A stretch of DNA of 64,000 nt from Pilatotrama ljubarskyi. Lineage: Eukaryota; Basidiomycota; Agaricomycetes; Polyporales; Polyporaceae. Below are positions 1 through 11,541 of the stretch, piece after piece. The number at the start of each line of letters is the position of its first letter. Within the stretch, counting starts at the first letter, position 1. The DNA is taken from positions 108,802 to 172,801 of the forward strand of contig MU277731.1 in the NCBI GenBank assembly GCA_022385805.1, in the 5' to 3' direction. The notes beneath the pieces were generated by a model. The model was not told where the DNA came from. It did no database searches and was given only the letters and a program-made list of their open reading frames with translations. A program made the position numbers and the translations under genes.

Positions 1-417
1 GCATTTTACACAACCCACATTCGCAGTTCGAACTTGAACGTACCGGAGGGATGACGCACGGTACATTCACCGCCAGAAAGATGCTACTCCGTGGCTTGGT
101 GGAGCCTACATGCATGGGCGCGTCCTGAATTTGGTCGGTGAGGTGTGCTGAATATTCGTGAAATGTAGCTCACGGATAGGTGGCACTCTGGCGGCTGCCG
201 CCTAAAGTTATAGGTGGCTTCACACTCTTCGTGCCTTGACCATTCCTGGGGGAATCGCCAACATCCTTGTGCCGCCTCTGAATTTTCCGCGCTCCAGCAG
301 CATGTTACGGAACGGCTGCCAAGATCCCCCGACGCCTGCGACCTACAAAAGCCTCTGGGTGAGAGCGATGTCGACCATCCTCAGCAGATCCATCCCCTTT
401 CTTCATTCCCACTCACC
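1..417. other. Upstream region of the chitinase gene, no gene seen
   Basis: No open frame with recognisable protein signatures is present. It is the 5' flank of the chitinase gene. A short pyrimidine-rich leader (about 395-417) directly precedes the start codon. No clear TATA box was identified. Confidence 0.5.
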
Positions 418-3271
418 ATGGCTCTTCCGGCTGTCTTACGGCGCTTCTGCTTCCTTGCGGCCGTGGCCTTCGCTTCCCTCGCGCTTGTCAGCGCGACCGA
501 GGTCATGCATCGCCCGCCAACGTTCAAAAATCACCCGCATAACGTCACGACACAGCATAAGGTGAAGCCTCACATCGTCCACAAGCGCGCTCCGGGCTCG
601 AAGGTTCAAGCTGCGTACTTCACCAACTGGTAGGTGGCCCTGCTCTTCAAGAGTTGCAAACGTTGATGGAGGTGTCTCGTAGGGGCATCTATGGCGCAAA
701 CTTCCGTGAGTCTTCGTCTCTGATTCTACACCTGTTTCGGCTACTGAGCGTTGTGCGATTCCAGAACCTACCGATATCGACCCGACCGACTTGACACACA
801 TCCTGTATTCGTTCGCTGACGTTTCCCCCGATACGGGCGTCATCACCCTCACGGACTCTTGGGCGGATGAGCAAGTGAGTTTTCGGAACAGTCACCGTCA
901 CTTTGATTCTGACCCGGTCGTCGCAGAAACACTATCCTGGCGACTCTTGGAACGATTCCGGCAACAACCTGTATGGTTGCCTGAAGCAGGTAGGAGCATT
1001 CTGTGATCACCAACCGAGTTGCGTGCGCGTGGAGCTCATTCATTCCTTGCAGCTTTACCTTCTCAAGCTACAGAACAGGTTCGTGCGCCGTTGACGTCAA
1101 TGCATTGCACCATGCTGACTGTCATTCAGGAATCTTAAGGTTCTCCTCTCCGTGGGAGGGTGGACGTACTCGCAATACGGTCACTTCAACTTCGTCACCG
1201 ACGCCGCCAAGCGTACTGCATTCGTCAATAGCGCGGTCAGCATGATTGAGAACTACGGCTTTGACGGCATCGACATCGACTTCGAGTACCCATCTTCGGA
1301 TGCCTTGGCTACTGGCTTCGCGAGCCTGCTCACCTCCTTGCGCCTTGCTTTGGACAATCTACAGACGCAGAAAGGCGATAGCACCCCATATGAGATCACG
1401 GTACGTCGTACCGCCATTACTCAGCCGTTCCACATGGCTGAAGGCACCATTCGACTCGATCTAGGCCGCCGTTCCGGCAGGCTCAGAGAACTACCAGTAT
1501 CTCCGTGTGCCTATCATGGACAATGCGCTCACGTACTGGAACTTGATGGTGAGCTCTGTCGCTCGTCTGTGGAAGGCGAGATGAACTCAGTGTCCACAGG
1601 CTTACGACTATGCCGGGTCATGGTTGAGCTGGGTAAGTGGTGTTCAAACCTCGATGATAGCATGACTCTGACACGCGCCCTTAGGCCGACAACCAAGGTA
1701 TGATCGCCGTCACCCAGAGCCGCTCCCATCTCGATGCTCACTGAATCTGGCCTCAGCGAATCTCTACGGTGGTGAGCGCACGAACGTCTCAACGGACAGC
1801 GCTATCAAGTGGTATCTCGCCCATGGCGCAACCGCTAGCAAGATAAACATGGGCATTCCTCTCTATGGTCGCGCTTTCGAGAACACGAACGGCATTGGGT
1901 CCTCCTACAGCGGGGTAAGTTGTGCTTTGTCATCAGCCAACTGCGCGTGTACTTACAGGATATCAGATTGGTCCTGGCACGATCGAAGCTGGTGTCTACT
2001 CGTACAAGGTTCTGCCCCTGGCCGGTGCTCAGGTTGGTCGAAGGCTGTACTGTGACAGACACTCCTTGCTGATTCATATACAGGTCTACGAGAACCTGAC
2101 GGACGTCACGAGCTACTCGTATGATCCTACTAAGCGGGAGCTCGTCACCTACGACACGCCTCACATCGCTTCGATCAAGGCTCAGTACGTCCGGGACAAA
2201 GGCTTGGCTGGTTCCATGTTCTGGGAGGTGAGTAGTATCGACCTCCGACATAGGATGTGTTATGTTGATGGAGGGACGTCCAGCTGTCGACGGACAAGAA
2301 AGGTTCCGATTCTCTCGTAGCCACCACAGCGAACGTGTATGGCAATCTCGATCAGACTCAGGTATGTGTAGTGCAGGCAGTCTTGCGAAATACGATATCT
2401 GATCTGCGCTCGTGCAAATAGAACCATATCAAGTAGGAATGGCCTGCACTTCCCCGTTGACTATTACTCACGTACCGTCCAGCTTCCCCAACAGCAAGTG
2501 GGACAACATCCGCAACAATATGGGCCAGTCCACGGGAAGTTCGACTTCCTCCAGCCGGACGTCGACTTCCACCACTCGCAGCTCCACCTCCAGCACTTCT
2601 ACTCGTGCTTCCACCACTTCCACTTCGCAGAGCTCGACGACGTCTACTCCTGCTTCTACTAGTTCGACGTCCATTCGTTCTTCGACGACTTCGACTTCGA
2701 CCTCAACCTCAACCCGCGCTTCGACCACCTCGACCCGTGCTTCGACCACCTCGACCCGTGCTTCGACAACCTCGACGACCTCGACGCGGACCTCAACGAC
2801 CCCGACAAGCACCGTCCGCACTTCGTCCACGCAGAGGTCTTCCACTTCCACTCGGGCCTCGACCACCTCCATTCGTAGCTCATCCACATCCACTCGCAGC
2901 TCCAGCAGTTCCTCCTCCACTGTGGCTGTCCCGACCTCTACGTCCGCTACCGGCTCTGGTCAATGCGCTAATGTCGCCCCGTGGAACGCAGGCGTAAGTA
3001 CATCGCAACATCGCTTCGTACTGGAGACTCACAGGCACTCTAGATGACTTACGTCGGCGGTAACAAGGTCACTTACAGTAAGTTCGCTACACAACTGCAT
3101 ACCACATTGGTCGACTCACGTTCGTTGACAGATGGTCATCTCTGGACCGCGAAGTGGTGGACGTACAACGACACTCCCGGCGGCCCAGGTGAGTGTCCTT
3201 ATGGCTTACTTCAGCAATCTCTGACCACAACTCTCTCAGCTGGTGTTTGGTCCGACAATGGCCCCTGCTGA
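418..3271 (+). CDS. Secreted GH18 chitinase with Ser/Thr linker and CBM5/12-like chitin-binding tail
   Basis: Spliced gene. The ATG at 418 opens a hydrophobic signal peptide ([22 protein letters not shown]), followed by a propeptide-like stretch and then the TIM barrel beginning AAYFTNWGIYGANFQP. The GH18 signatures are visible: SVGGWTYS (substrate-binding beta-3 strand) and DGIDIDFEY, the DxxDxDxE catalytic motif, with the acid/base Glu at 1284-1286. The enzyme should hydrolyse beta-1,4-GlcNAc polymers outside the cell or in the wall. After the barrel come about 140 residues of Ser/Thr-rich linker (2529-2940), then a CBM5/12-like module containing CANVAPW and AKWWT, ending at TGA 3269-3271. 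Roughly ten introns; one exon is only 23 nt (683-705). The gene is convergent with the helicase gene 177 bp away. Chitinase assignment is firm; a wall-remodelling versus nutritional role cannot be told apart. Confidence 0.93.
2529..2940 (+). repeat. Ser/Thr-rich low-complexity linker with near-tandem 21-bp units
   Basis: The linker of the chitinase is built from degenerate TCN/ACN codon repeats. At about 2715-2775 a 21-bp unit encoding approximately [14 protein letters not shown] is repeated about three times with almost no change. Such linkers in secreted fungal enzymes are normally heavily O-mannosylated. The reverse strand gives an equally long but meaningless Glu/Val-rich open frame. Confidence 0.8.
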
Positions 3272-3447
3272 TCACAGGTCGTTCCGGCATGACCATGTTC
3301 CACGTATGGACTACCTCATGACTCTCATGTCTGATTCGTTTCATGTATATATTGTCTACTCGTGAAATCAACTGCCCCAAGGACTCTCGAACGAACGACA
3401 TTGAAGCGGAATACCGAGATTGGGACGTGTGCTATGACAAGATATCT

Positions 3448-6400
3448 CTACAGATACAGTGACGAGCAGAAGATAACAGAGTTAGGCCGCTCCAGCATCT
3501 CCGACGCCTTCTCGAACTTCTCCTGCAACTCAGTGTTGCCGATGACCTTAGCCGCCTGAGCCATCTGGCGGATGAGCTCCTGTAGTCGTCGGAAGACACG
3601 GATGAGGCTGCCCTCGAACTGGTCAGTGAGCTGTGAAGCAACGTTGGTCAGTCTTATGCACAGGGATGAGAGATATCTCGGCATGTCCCACCTTGCAGAT
3701 GTCAGAGAACGAAGCGCCTCGGCACCACTGGACTACCGCGTCCATAAGCTCGACCTTGAACGACTGGACGTACTCGTCCTCGTTGATGGGCAGCTTAGAT
3801 TCTTTGGACACTTTCGCGATACGCCGTGCGATCTCCTGCATGACGCGCAGCGGCGCAGCGAGCTCCTCCTTGAGCTTAGTCACTTGTTCGCTCTGCGGGA
3901 ACTGATCAGTACACGTGAGATGCATCCCTGAACTCAGCGACGCTCACCTTCTCAGTGAAGACGAAACAGCTCAGCAGTCCCGCGCACTGCTCCGGCGAGA
4001 GAGAATTGAAGACGCCGTTGAAAATGAGCTCTGTGAGCAGCAGCTCATCTCCCGTACTGATCTCGCACGCGACACGACCCTTCATGTCGACAATATCGGC
4101 GGATGTCGTGAACCCGAGCCGACGCAGGACTCGCTTCCGGCACTTGAGCTCTTCCATCTGTAGGACGTCGTTTGTGGCTTGAATGCGCTTCTTAAGCTCG
4201 CGGATGCGGTTTTGATGCTCCTGTTTCCGTGAGTAGAGCGTGTAGAGTTCCGGCAGTCGGGGGTCATTATGCAGTGGACTCGAGAACATCTTCTTCTCCA
4301 TGGTGTCGATTTTCTACATCACGGACGGTGAGTAACGAGGAAGCCGTGGTAGAGCGCTCTTGACGAGTACCTGCACAAGCTCCTTGAACTTCTCGTCCGT
4401 GATCTTCATGTCGGCGATCGGGTCCAGAAGTGGGATTCCCTTAGGGAACCGACTCTGCACCTCCATGACCGCCTTCCAGGTCGTCTCGCGCTGCTGCAAC
4501 GGCCGCAAATCCGTGGGCATAAAGACGCGTAGACGACTGATGGAGTCAATGGTCGAGAGCAGAACGGGGACGACAAGCGGTTCTCCGCCTCGTCCAGCGG
4601 GACATGGCTGCACGCCGCCGGGGGTTGGCGTAGTGGTGTTACGATCCTTCGGTAGCGTCGAGCCTTTTGCGCAGTACAGTAGCACGTCGATGATGTACTG
4701 CTCGTGAGCGGATACGTCTTCAAGTTTTGGGCCTGGGCGGTTCTTTGTATGGTGCGGTCAGCAGGACACTGGTCACTTCGGGCGAGACGGTGCATACCTT
4801 TGGTGGTAGCCGCTTCTGGTAGTTGACGATGATACCCCACCCGAAGTCCAACTTCCCGTGTTTGATCTTGACGAGGCGCCCTGGTTGGAGGAAGGGCAGA
4901 CTGTAATTGGGATGCGTAATGACCTCACGGAAGTCAGCAGCCATCTGGTCGAGCTGCTGACGATAATCGTAATAGCTTGCGACAAGCTCCTCGTCCGGAA
5001 CGACGATGGCGGCCTTCTTCTCTTCCTCCTGCCGAAGCTCTAGTTGCATGCAATTAGCACGGTCCACCGCTTGGTAAGACGATATACGTACCGGCTTCTA
5101 TGACGGGCACCTGGGCATTGTTCTGGAACTGATAGAAGCAGCGCTCGAGCATGTACTCCGGGCTTATACCTTCGACCTTCATGAGGTTGAGGACCATGTT
5201 ATACCCAAGGTGGAACGCGGAGTCAAGCCTATCCGCCTCGCCCTTGATCATCTCCTTCGCTGCGGTCGGCTCCAGTTTTTCATCGCACATCATGATTACT
5301 ACACCGCGATCGTCCAAGCCACGTCGTCCGGCGCGCCCGGACATCTGGATGTACTCGCCCGAGGACAGGTTCCGGAAGTCTCGGCCGTCGAACTTGCGCG
5401 CCGCGGTGAACACGACTGTCTTCGCTGGCATGTTCAGGCCGATGGAGAACGTCTCGGTGGCGAAGAGGACCTTGATGAGGCCCTCTTGGAAGAGAATCTC
5501 GATAACCTCCTTGAGGATAGGCAGCAGACCGCCGTGATGGATGCCGATGCCGCGCTTCAGTAGTGGCAGGAGATTCGAGATCTGCGGGAGCTGGCGGTCT
5601 TCGGGTGCGAGATTCTCGATGGCATTGTTGAAGATGTTGGCGACGAGGTCCTGCTCGTCCGTGGAGTTGAACTCCATCTTGGACATGTTCAGCGCGAGCG
5701 CTTCACATTCTCGCTTACTGAAGGCGAACACGATGACGGGGTTGTAGTTCTTGAGCATGATCATCTTGATGATCTTCTGGATATCCGAGGAACCTGAGCC
5801 ATCTCAGCATATGAGATACAAGTGAAGTCAACGTCGTGCATACTTACCCTTCTTCTCCGCTCCCTTCTTAGACTTCCCTTTCCGACCTTTGCCTGCCTTG
5901 GGATCCGCCGGGTCATCGCCCATCTTCTCCTGCAGCATGCCCATCGCCTTGGTGAAGTTGTCCTCTCGGAATTCGCCCTTCTCGTTGACCACAAGGTAAA
6001 TGCCTTCCCCTCCGGCAGGGAACAGGTAGTGCTGAAGCGGTGTGGGCCGGAAGTCTGTGTAGACGACGTGACAAGGCTGCTCGTGCGACTTGCATATCCA
6101 CTCCGCGAATTGCATGGCATTCGGGATCGTGGCAGACAGGAACACGTAGCGCACTGTGTGCGGGAGGAGGATGATAGTCTCCTCCCAGACGACGCCACGC
6201 TCCTTGTCGCGCATGTAATGGATCTCGTCGAAGATGACCCAGGCGACTTCGCGCATGATCTCGGAGCCACGGTAGAGCATAGATCGTAGAATCTATGAGT
6301 GTCGAGTTAGCCTCGCAGGTAGCCTATGTGGTCGCGACGTACCTCAGTCGTCATGACTAGACATGTTGCACTGGGGTTGATGGTGACGTCGCCGGTCATC

Positions 6401-7163
6401 AAGCCGACGTCCCCGAACTCGGCGAGCATCTCACGGTACTTCTGATTGCTCAGAGCCTGTATATGCGAAAGAAAAGATGATTCATTGCTCTTCCAGATGG
6501 AGTCTATTTACTGGCCTTGATCGGACTCGTGTAGATTACTCGCTGCTTTTGTTGTAGACACTGGGCAATAGCATACTCGGCTACCACAGTCTTTCCCGCA
6601 CTCGTATGCGCAGAGACGAGCACGCTCTCGTTCCTCTGGATGGCATGCACGGATACTTGTTGGAATGGATCCAGCGTGAATTTGTATTCGCGGGCAGGTT
6701 TTTCTGGAGGCACATGGTTGGCGATTGGTACGTACGGGTACCCTGGCGGTACGGCAACTTGGTGTCGTACCTGGAGGCAAAAGTCAGCCCAGCGGTGTAT
6801 ATCCCATGACTAGAGACACTTTACCTGATGCCGGAGCTCCAGACGAGAACCCGCTTCTACGGCACCGGTCAACCCTGCACTTGCTGCAACCTCCCGCTTA
6901 GCCTCGATCTCGACCTCGTCGACAACCATGGGGTTCGGAGACGCTAGACGTGGTTTCTTCGGCTCGGACGGTCCTGCCTCGTTAGTAATGGACTGCTCAG
7001 GCGTGCTCGCAGAATCCTTCGGCTGGGATGGACTGGCCGCCTTTCGTTTCCTAGTACTGCCATTCGCAGCCGAAGCCTCAAGCGCAGCATTCATTTGGAC
7101 ATCGCCATCAGCGTCCTGCTGGGGAGCCTCGTCAAGGAAAGAGAAGAGATCGTTTGAGTCCAT
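3448..7163 (-). CDS. MTR4: MTR4/Dob1-type DExH RNA helicase of the nuclear exosome (Ski2-like)
   Basis: Spliced gene from ATG 7163 to TAG 3448, about 1,070 residues. The acidic/basic N-terminus ([16 protein letters not shown]) is typical of Mtr4. Motif I is AHTSAGKT, motif [10 protein letters not shown], motif [11 protein letters not shown], and motif [17 protein letters not shown], so both RecA domains are complete. Beyond them lie the winged-helix and ratchet region, the arch/KOW insert ([19 protein letters not shown]) and the C-terminal helical domain. The last residues, CSSLYL, match the conserved end of Mtr4. Known role of the family: unwinds and threads RNA into the nuclear exosome as part of TRAMP, acting in rRNA and ncRNA processing. 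The insert between the RecA domains contains a Lys/Gly-rich stretch (about 5860-5900), common in fungal orthologues. Mtr4 is preferred over Ski2 because of the terminal residues and arch sequence. Confidence 0.93.
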
Positions 7164-7844
7164 GGCGCCAGTTCGTCAAACTCGTGAAGTCGAAGGTGAG
7201 CAAGGTGGACTTGTCTATCGCCAGCCTACTCCAGTTGCAACTGCCTCGCTATAATCCCAGAATAGTCCAAGGCGAGACGTAGAACAGCGAGAGATGAGCG
7301 GGAAACAGAGAGATCGCAACAGGGACTGCAAGCTCGAGAGTGAAGAGAAACCGTGAACGGGACGGCGGCGCTGCGTACAGGCACGTAGGCGCCCGTCGGC
7401 AAACTTTCCTTCTGCGATGAGAGCGGTTACGTAAGCAGCGCTCGACCGAGTCTCTCAGTTCACTGGCAGCTGCAGGTGGCAGGCTCTTGCTCGTTCTCAA
7501 GCACCATGGTGCCAGTAGCAGTCTCAAGCCCACATCTGCTTGTCTCGAGCTGGTCTGGCAACTCCTTTTTCTGGCGAGTATCGTTAACTAATCGCATATG
7601 CAGGGTCTTTTGGTAGCATACATAGTAGACAGCGACAGTCATGATCCAGTGCGACGCTGCGACCTCAGGAGTGACCACAATTGACCTGCTTAGTGGTAAG
7701 GGCCCAACATCTCACCACGACACTCATGGACTAAGCAGCATGTAGCTCCCCTCGGTGGCTTATAAGCAGTGATGTATAGTCTCATGACGGATTTCCTGTG
7801 GACGACTGTCCGAAGCGATACTCATCACCCCGTGAGGCCTGAGG

Positions 7845-7865
7845 CCTGAGTACTAGGTACTCAGG
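7845..7865. repeat. Perfect 9-bp inverted repeat, 3-nt spacer
   Basis: CCTGAGTAC, then TAG, then GTACTCAGG: a perfect palindrome in the divergent promoter region. It may be a dimeric transcription-factor site or chance. The neighbouring GAGGCCTGAG string recurs near 16561. Confidence 0.7.
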
Positions 7866-8546
7866 AGCTAGGAAAAGATACATAGAGTGAGCTTTGGCAA
7901 CACCTTGAGTTTCCTAGTCTTCCTTAGTCTGATCAGCTTAGGTTGTTGCCGCTTCGCATGGTCGAGCAAGACCCGCCGTACTCAGCTTTACTGTGGATTT
8001 GCACCGGCATACTGACCGCCGGTAGCTCGGTATCTTCTCTGTGGCCAATGGCGCCATGTACCAGCCGCCAGCGTGCAGTGCGATCGGTGATCGTGGCTCA
8101 GTCGCAGCGGCAGACCGCGGATCGCGCGAAATGCCTGAATTGCGCGCGGCTGCTCTCCCACAGCTTCCTGCACGGAAAAGGAGGGCCGGGCAATTTTCCA
8201 GTCAAGCATGTCTATCCAAGGCAGTTCGCAGACAGAACCTCCGCAGCGCGGAGATACTGGGCTTCGGGCGCGCGGAGGCGAGCATATGCTCGCCTACCCA
8301 TATGTGGCGATGTATGTTCGGAGCGCCCTTCTCTGAGCTGGTCTTGTGATTTCCTCTCACCCGCGGAGGGACTTCCATGGTGATGCATCCTCGCGACAAC
8401 TTCTTCTACCTATTCTTATTGGCCAGGGCGTCTTTATCGTCCCCTTTCGCCGACGTCAGCTGCAGCGAGCTGGGATCGCGCCCCATGAGCGTCCGGCTCC
8501 GAATCTCGCACAGCTCCTCCGACGCGCCAGATGACATGGACGGAAG

Positions 8547-8551
8547 CCAAT
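8547..8551 (+). promoter_or_regulatory. CCAAT box upstream of the amylase gene
   Basis: AGCCAATCA lies about 200 bp upstream of the amylase ATG, a usual position for the Hap2/3/5 (CBF/NF-Y) site in fungal promoters. Function inferred from position and sequence only. Confidence 0.45.
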
Positions 8552-8651
8552 CAACCTGATGTGCGCCCTGCGGGTATGTGATTTACCATATTCTGTCGTT
8601 CACCAGAGAAACTGGAAGACCCCGTCCATATCAGCGTCATGGTCTTGGGGG

Positions 8652-8658
8652 TATAAAG
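8652..8658 (+). promoter_or_regulatory. TATA box of the amylase gene
   Basis: GGGTATAAAGCC, 101 bp upstream of the amylase ATG at 8753. Sequence and distance both fit a strong fungal TATA element. Confidence 0.7.
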
Positions 8659-8752
8659 CCTGTCGGGGCTTTGTCGCCTCCAACCACATCAGTCGCCTCC
8701 TCCAGCCTTCTGTACGCTCAGGCCCCACTCTCCATCCACAAGCTCTCTAGAC

Positions 8753-11294
8753 ATGGCCAAGTGGTTCAGGCTCGCTGCGCTCGCCGCGGTTAGCGTTCTG
8801 TACGCCGTTGCTGAAGCTCGTCCCGCCACTTTTGACGCCGCGGACGCGCGCTCGGTCCAGCCGAGAGCACCGTCTGGCAGCAAGGACGTCATCATCCAGA
8901 TGTTCGAATGGACATGGGACAGTGTCGCCGCCGAGTGCACCAACTTTATCGGTCCCGCCGGATACGGCTTTGTGCAAGGCAAGTGCGAGACATGTCTCAC
9001 CCCGTCCTCGCACGCTTCCTGACACGGGCTTCATGCCGACCGCAGTGAGTCCGCCACAGGAGCACATTCAGGGCGACCAGTGGTGGACCGACTACCAGCC
9101 GGTCTCGTACATACTCACATCGAAGCGAGGCGACCGCACCGCGTTCGCGAACATGATATCTACCTGCCACGCTGCCGGCGTCGGCGTCATCGTGGGTGAG
9201 CTTCCCCGACAATGTTCTCCACCGCGTGGCAGCACCTTATGAACCTATGGGGCTATGTCCTAGATACGATCTTCAACCACATGTCCGGCGTAGACTCGGG
9301 TACTGGCGTGGCCGGCTCGTCATTCACTCACTACAATTATCCCGGCATCTACCAGAACCAGGACTTCCACCACTGCGGTCTGGAGCCTGGTGATGATATC
9401 GTCAACTATGACAACGCCGTCGAAGTGCAGACTTGCGAACTGGAAAACCTCGCCGAGTAAGCGTTTCTGGCGGTGCAAGTCGACCATACGGTCCTGATGT
9501 TATGCGTATTCAGCCTCGCAACCGATACCGAATATGTCAGAGGACGGCTTGCGCAATACGCCAACGATCTGCTCTCTTTAGGCGCCGACGGTTTGCGTTT
9601 GGACGCTGCTAAACGTAGGGCCTCTCGCAGACTCTGCGCGCTGAGGCTAACGTGCTATCTCACAGACATTCCTACCGGTGACATTGCGAACATATTGTCG
9701 CGTCTCAACCGGTCCGTCTACATCACCCAGGAGGTTATCTATGGGGACGGTGAGCCCATCACGCCGAACCAATACACCGGCAACGGTCAGTTATTGCGTC
9801 TCAGCAGTATCTCCGACTAGAGGCTGACTGTGACCCTGTCACACAGGCGACGTCCAGGAGTGCGTACGATTCCGAAGCCTTATAATTCCATCGCTCATAC
9901 TCGTGTAGGTTCCGCTACACCACTGCACTGAAAAATGCATTCCTGGGAGGAGGCATCTCCAGCCTTCAGAGCTTCGACAACTTAGGTGGGTAGGCTAGTA
10001 CCCCTTCTGAAAAACACGCCTTAGTAGAAAAACGCAGGCTGGGTGCCCGGCACGGGTGCCAACGTCTTCGTTACCAACCATGATACGGAGCGGGTAAGTG
10101 GCTGGGATTTCGAACGCGTCTGTTTCGAGCGGCTGACGGGACCTCCCCTCGTATCAGAACGGCAACTCGCTCAACAATAACTCCCCTTCCAACACCTACG
10201 TCACCGCCATGATCTTCTCCCTCGCGCATCCCTACGGCACGCCGACCATCCTGTCCAGCTACAGCGGCTTCACCAACACTGATGCGGGCGCACCCAATGG
10301 CGGGACTGGTACCTGCTCTGGCAGCGGAGGCGCAAACGGGTGGCTTTGCCAGCACCGCTGGACTGCGGTGGCGGGGATGGTCGGGTTCAGGAACAACGTT
10401 GGGAGCGCGGCGCTGACCAACTGGCAGTCGCCGCAGTCTCAGCAGATTGCGTTCGGCCGCGGTAAGCTCCCGCCACTCCGTTCGCCGCGTCGCTTGAACT
10501 CAGACTTGGCTTCTAGGCGCGCTCGGTTTCGTCGCCATTAACAACGCCGACTCCGCATGGTCGACGACGTTCACAACGTCACTGCCGGACGGGTCTTACT
10601 GCGATGTCGTCAGTGGGACTTCATCCAACGGTGGCTGCACTGGTTCATCGTGAGTCGTACAAGTCCGGGTCTTACACAGCGCATGATTAAACCGGAGCAC
10701 CGTAGGTTCAGCGTGTCCGGTGGCTCCTTGACCGCCACCGTTCCTGCGCGGAGCGCCATTGCCATCCACACCGGTGAGACTGGCTCCGGAAGCAACAGCG
10801 GCGGAGGGTCGGGCGGTTCCGGCACTGTGACCATCAACTTTGCCGAGACCGCCACGACGACATTCGGCGAGGTACATGTTAAACCCACGGTAATGCAACG
10901 TACCACGGAGCGCTGACGCTGATCCACACACTGCAGAACATCTTTGTCGTCGGTAGTATCCCTCAGCTCGGGAGCTGGAACCCCGCCAACGCGGTGGGTG
11001 GTAGCCGCGTATGGATCTGACACTCGGCTGACGTAGCCCGTTGCAGATCGCTCTGTCCTCCGCATCCTACCCCACGTGGACCGTGTCTGTCAGCGTGCCT
11101 GCAGGTACGACGTTTGAGTACAAGTTCATCCGCAAGGAGACGGACGGAAGCGTGAGTTTTCGTGCCCAAGGTCTGCTGGTACACGTCATTGACCAGGTGG
11201 ATGGCGCTCCCAGGTCGTTTGGGAGTCAGACCCTAACCGCTCTGACACCGCTCCGGCGTCGGGGACACAGACCATCACGACAAGCTGGCGGTAA
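8753..11294 (+). CDS. Secreted alpha-amylase (GH13) with C-terminal starch-binding CBM20
   Basis: Spliced gene. ATG 8753 opens a signal peptide ([16 protein letters not shown]), then a short propeptide and the barrel start [18 protein letters not shown]. The GH13 conserved regions are all present: DTIFNHM (region I), GLRLDAAK with the nucleophile Asp at 9602-9604, TQEV with the acid/base Glu at 9731-9733, and FVTNHDTER with the transition-state Asp at 10082-10084. The sequence style ([12 protein letters not shown]) resembles the GH13_32 group. After a Gly/Ser linker (about 10785-10830) a CBM20 follows with [12 protein letters not shown] and TFEYKFIRK, ending at TAA 11292-11294. It should endo-hydrolyse alpha-1,4-glucans outside the cell. 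Two structural oddities: the first intron (8979-9045) appears to use a GC donor, and a 13-nt exon lies at 9847-9859. Confidence 0.93.
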
Positions 11295-11541
11295 TGGCCA
11301 AGAGTATCCCTCTACTGTTGTGAGCTATCGAGATGTGGCGAGCTATCGGTTGCTGTATGTGTAGCTATCATCGTGTGCACAAACCCGAAAAGCCCCCGAT
11401 ATTAGGTTGTTCTGGATATATAGCGATACATAGTGGCACTGCGAGCCGTTCCGCGATCATACAGCTTCCGAAGTCAATGAATATCCAAGGTTATCGTTGC
11501 GTACCATTTACATCGCGTCCCCGTGCAAGGCCGACAGGCCG

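Larger units (their letters stand above)
7164..8752. other. Divergent intergenic region between MTR4 and the amylase gene
   Basis: About 1.6 kb shared upstream region. Open frames such as 7943-8383 show no recognisable motif and biased composition is absent, so I call no gene. It contains a perfect 9-bp inverted repeat with a 3-nt loop at 7845-7865, a CCAAT-type box at 8547-8551 and a TATA box at 8652. The length is consistent with a regulated amylase promoter. Confidence 0.5.

Noticed and set aside
2468..2920. 150-codon minus-strand Glu/Val-rich frame
   Set aside because: Reverse complement of the Ser/Thr repeat linker of the chitinase; its composition is wholly explained by that.
7943..8383. 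146-codon frame in the amylase upstream region
   Set aside because: No recognisable domain and no splice continuation; overlapped by frames on both strands.
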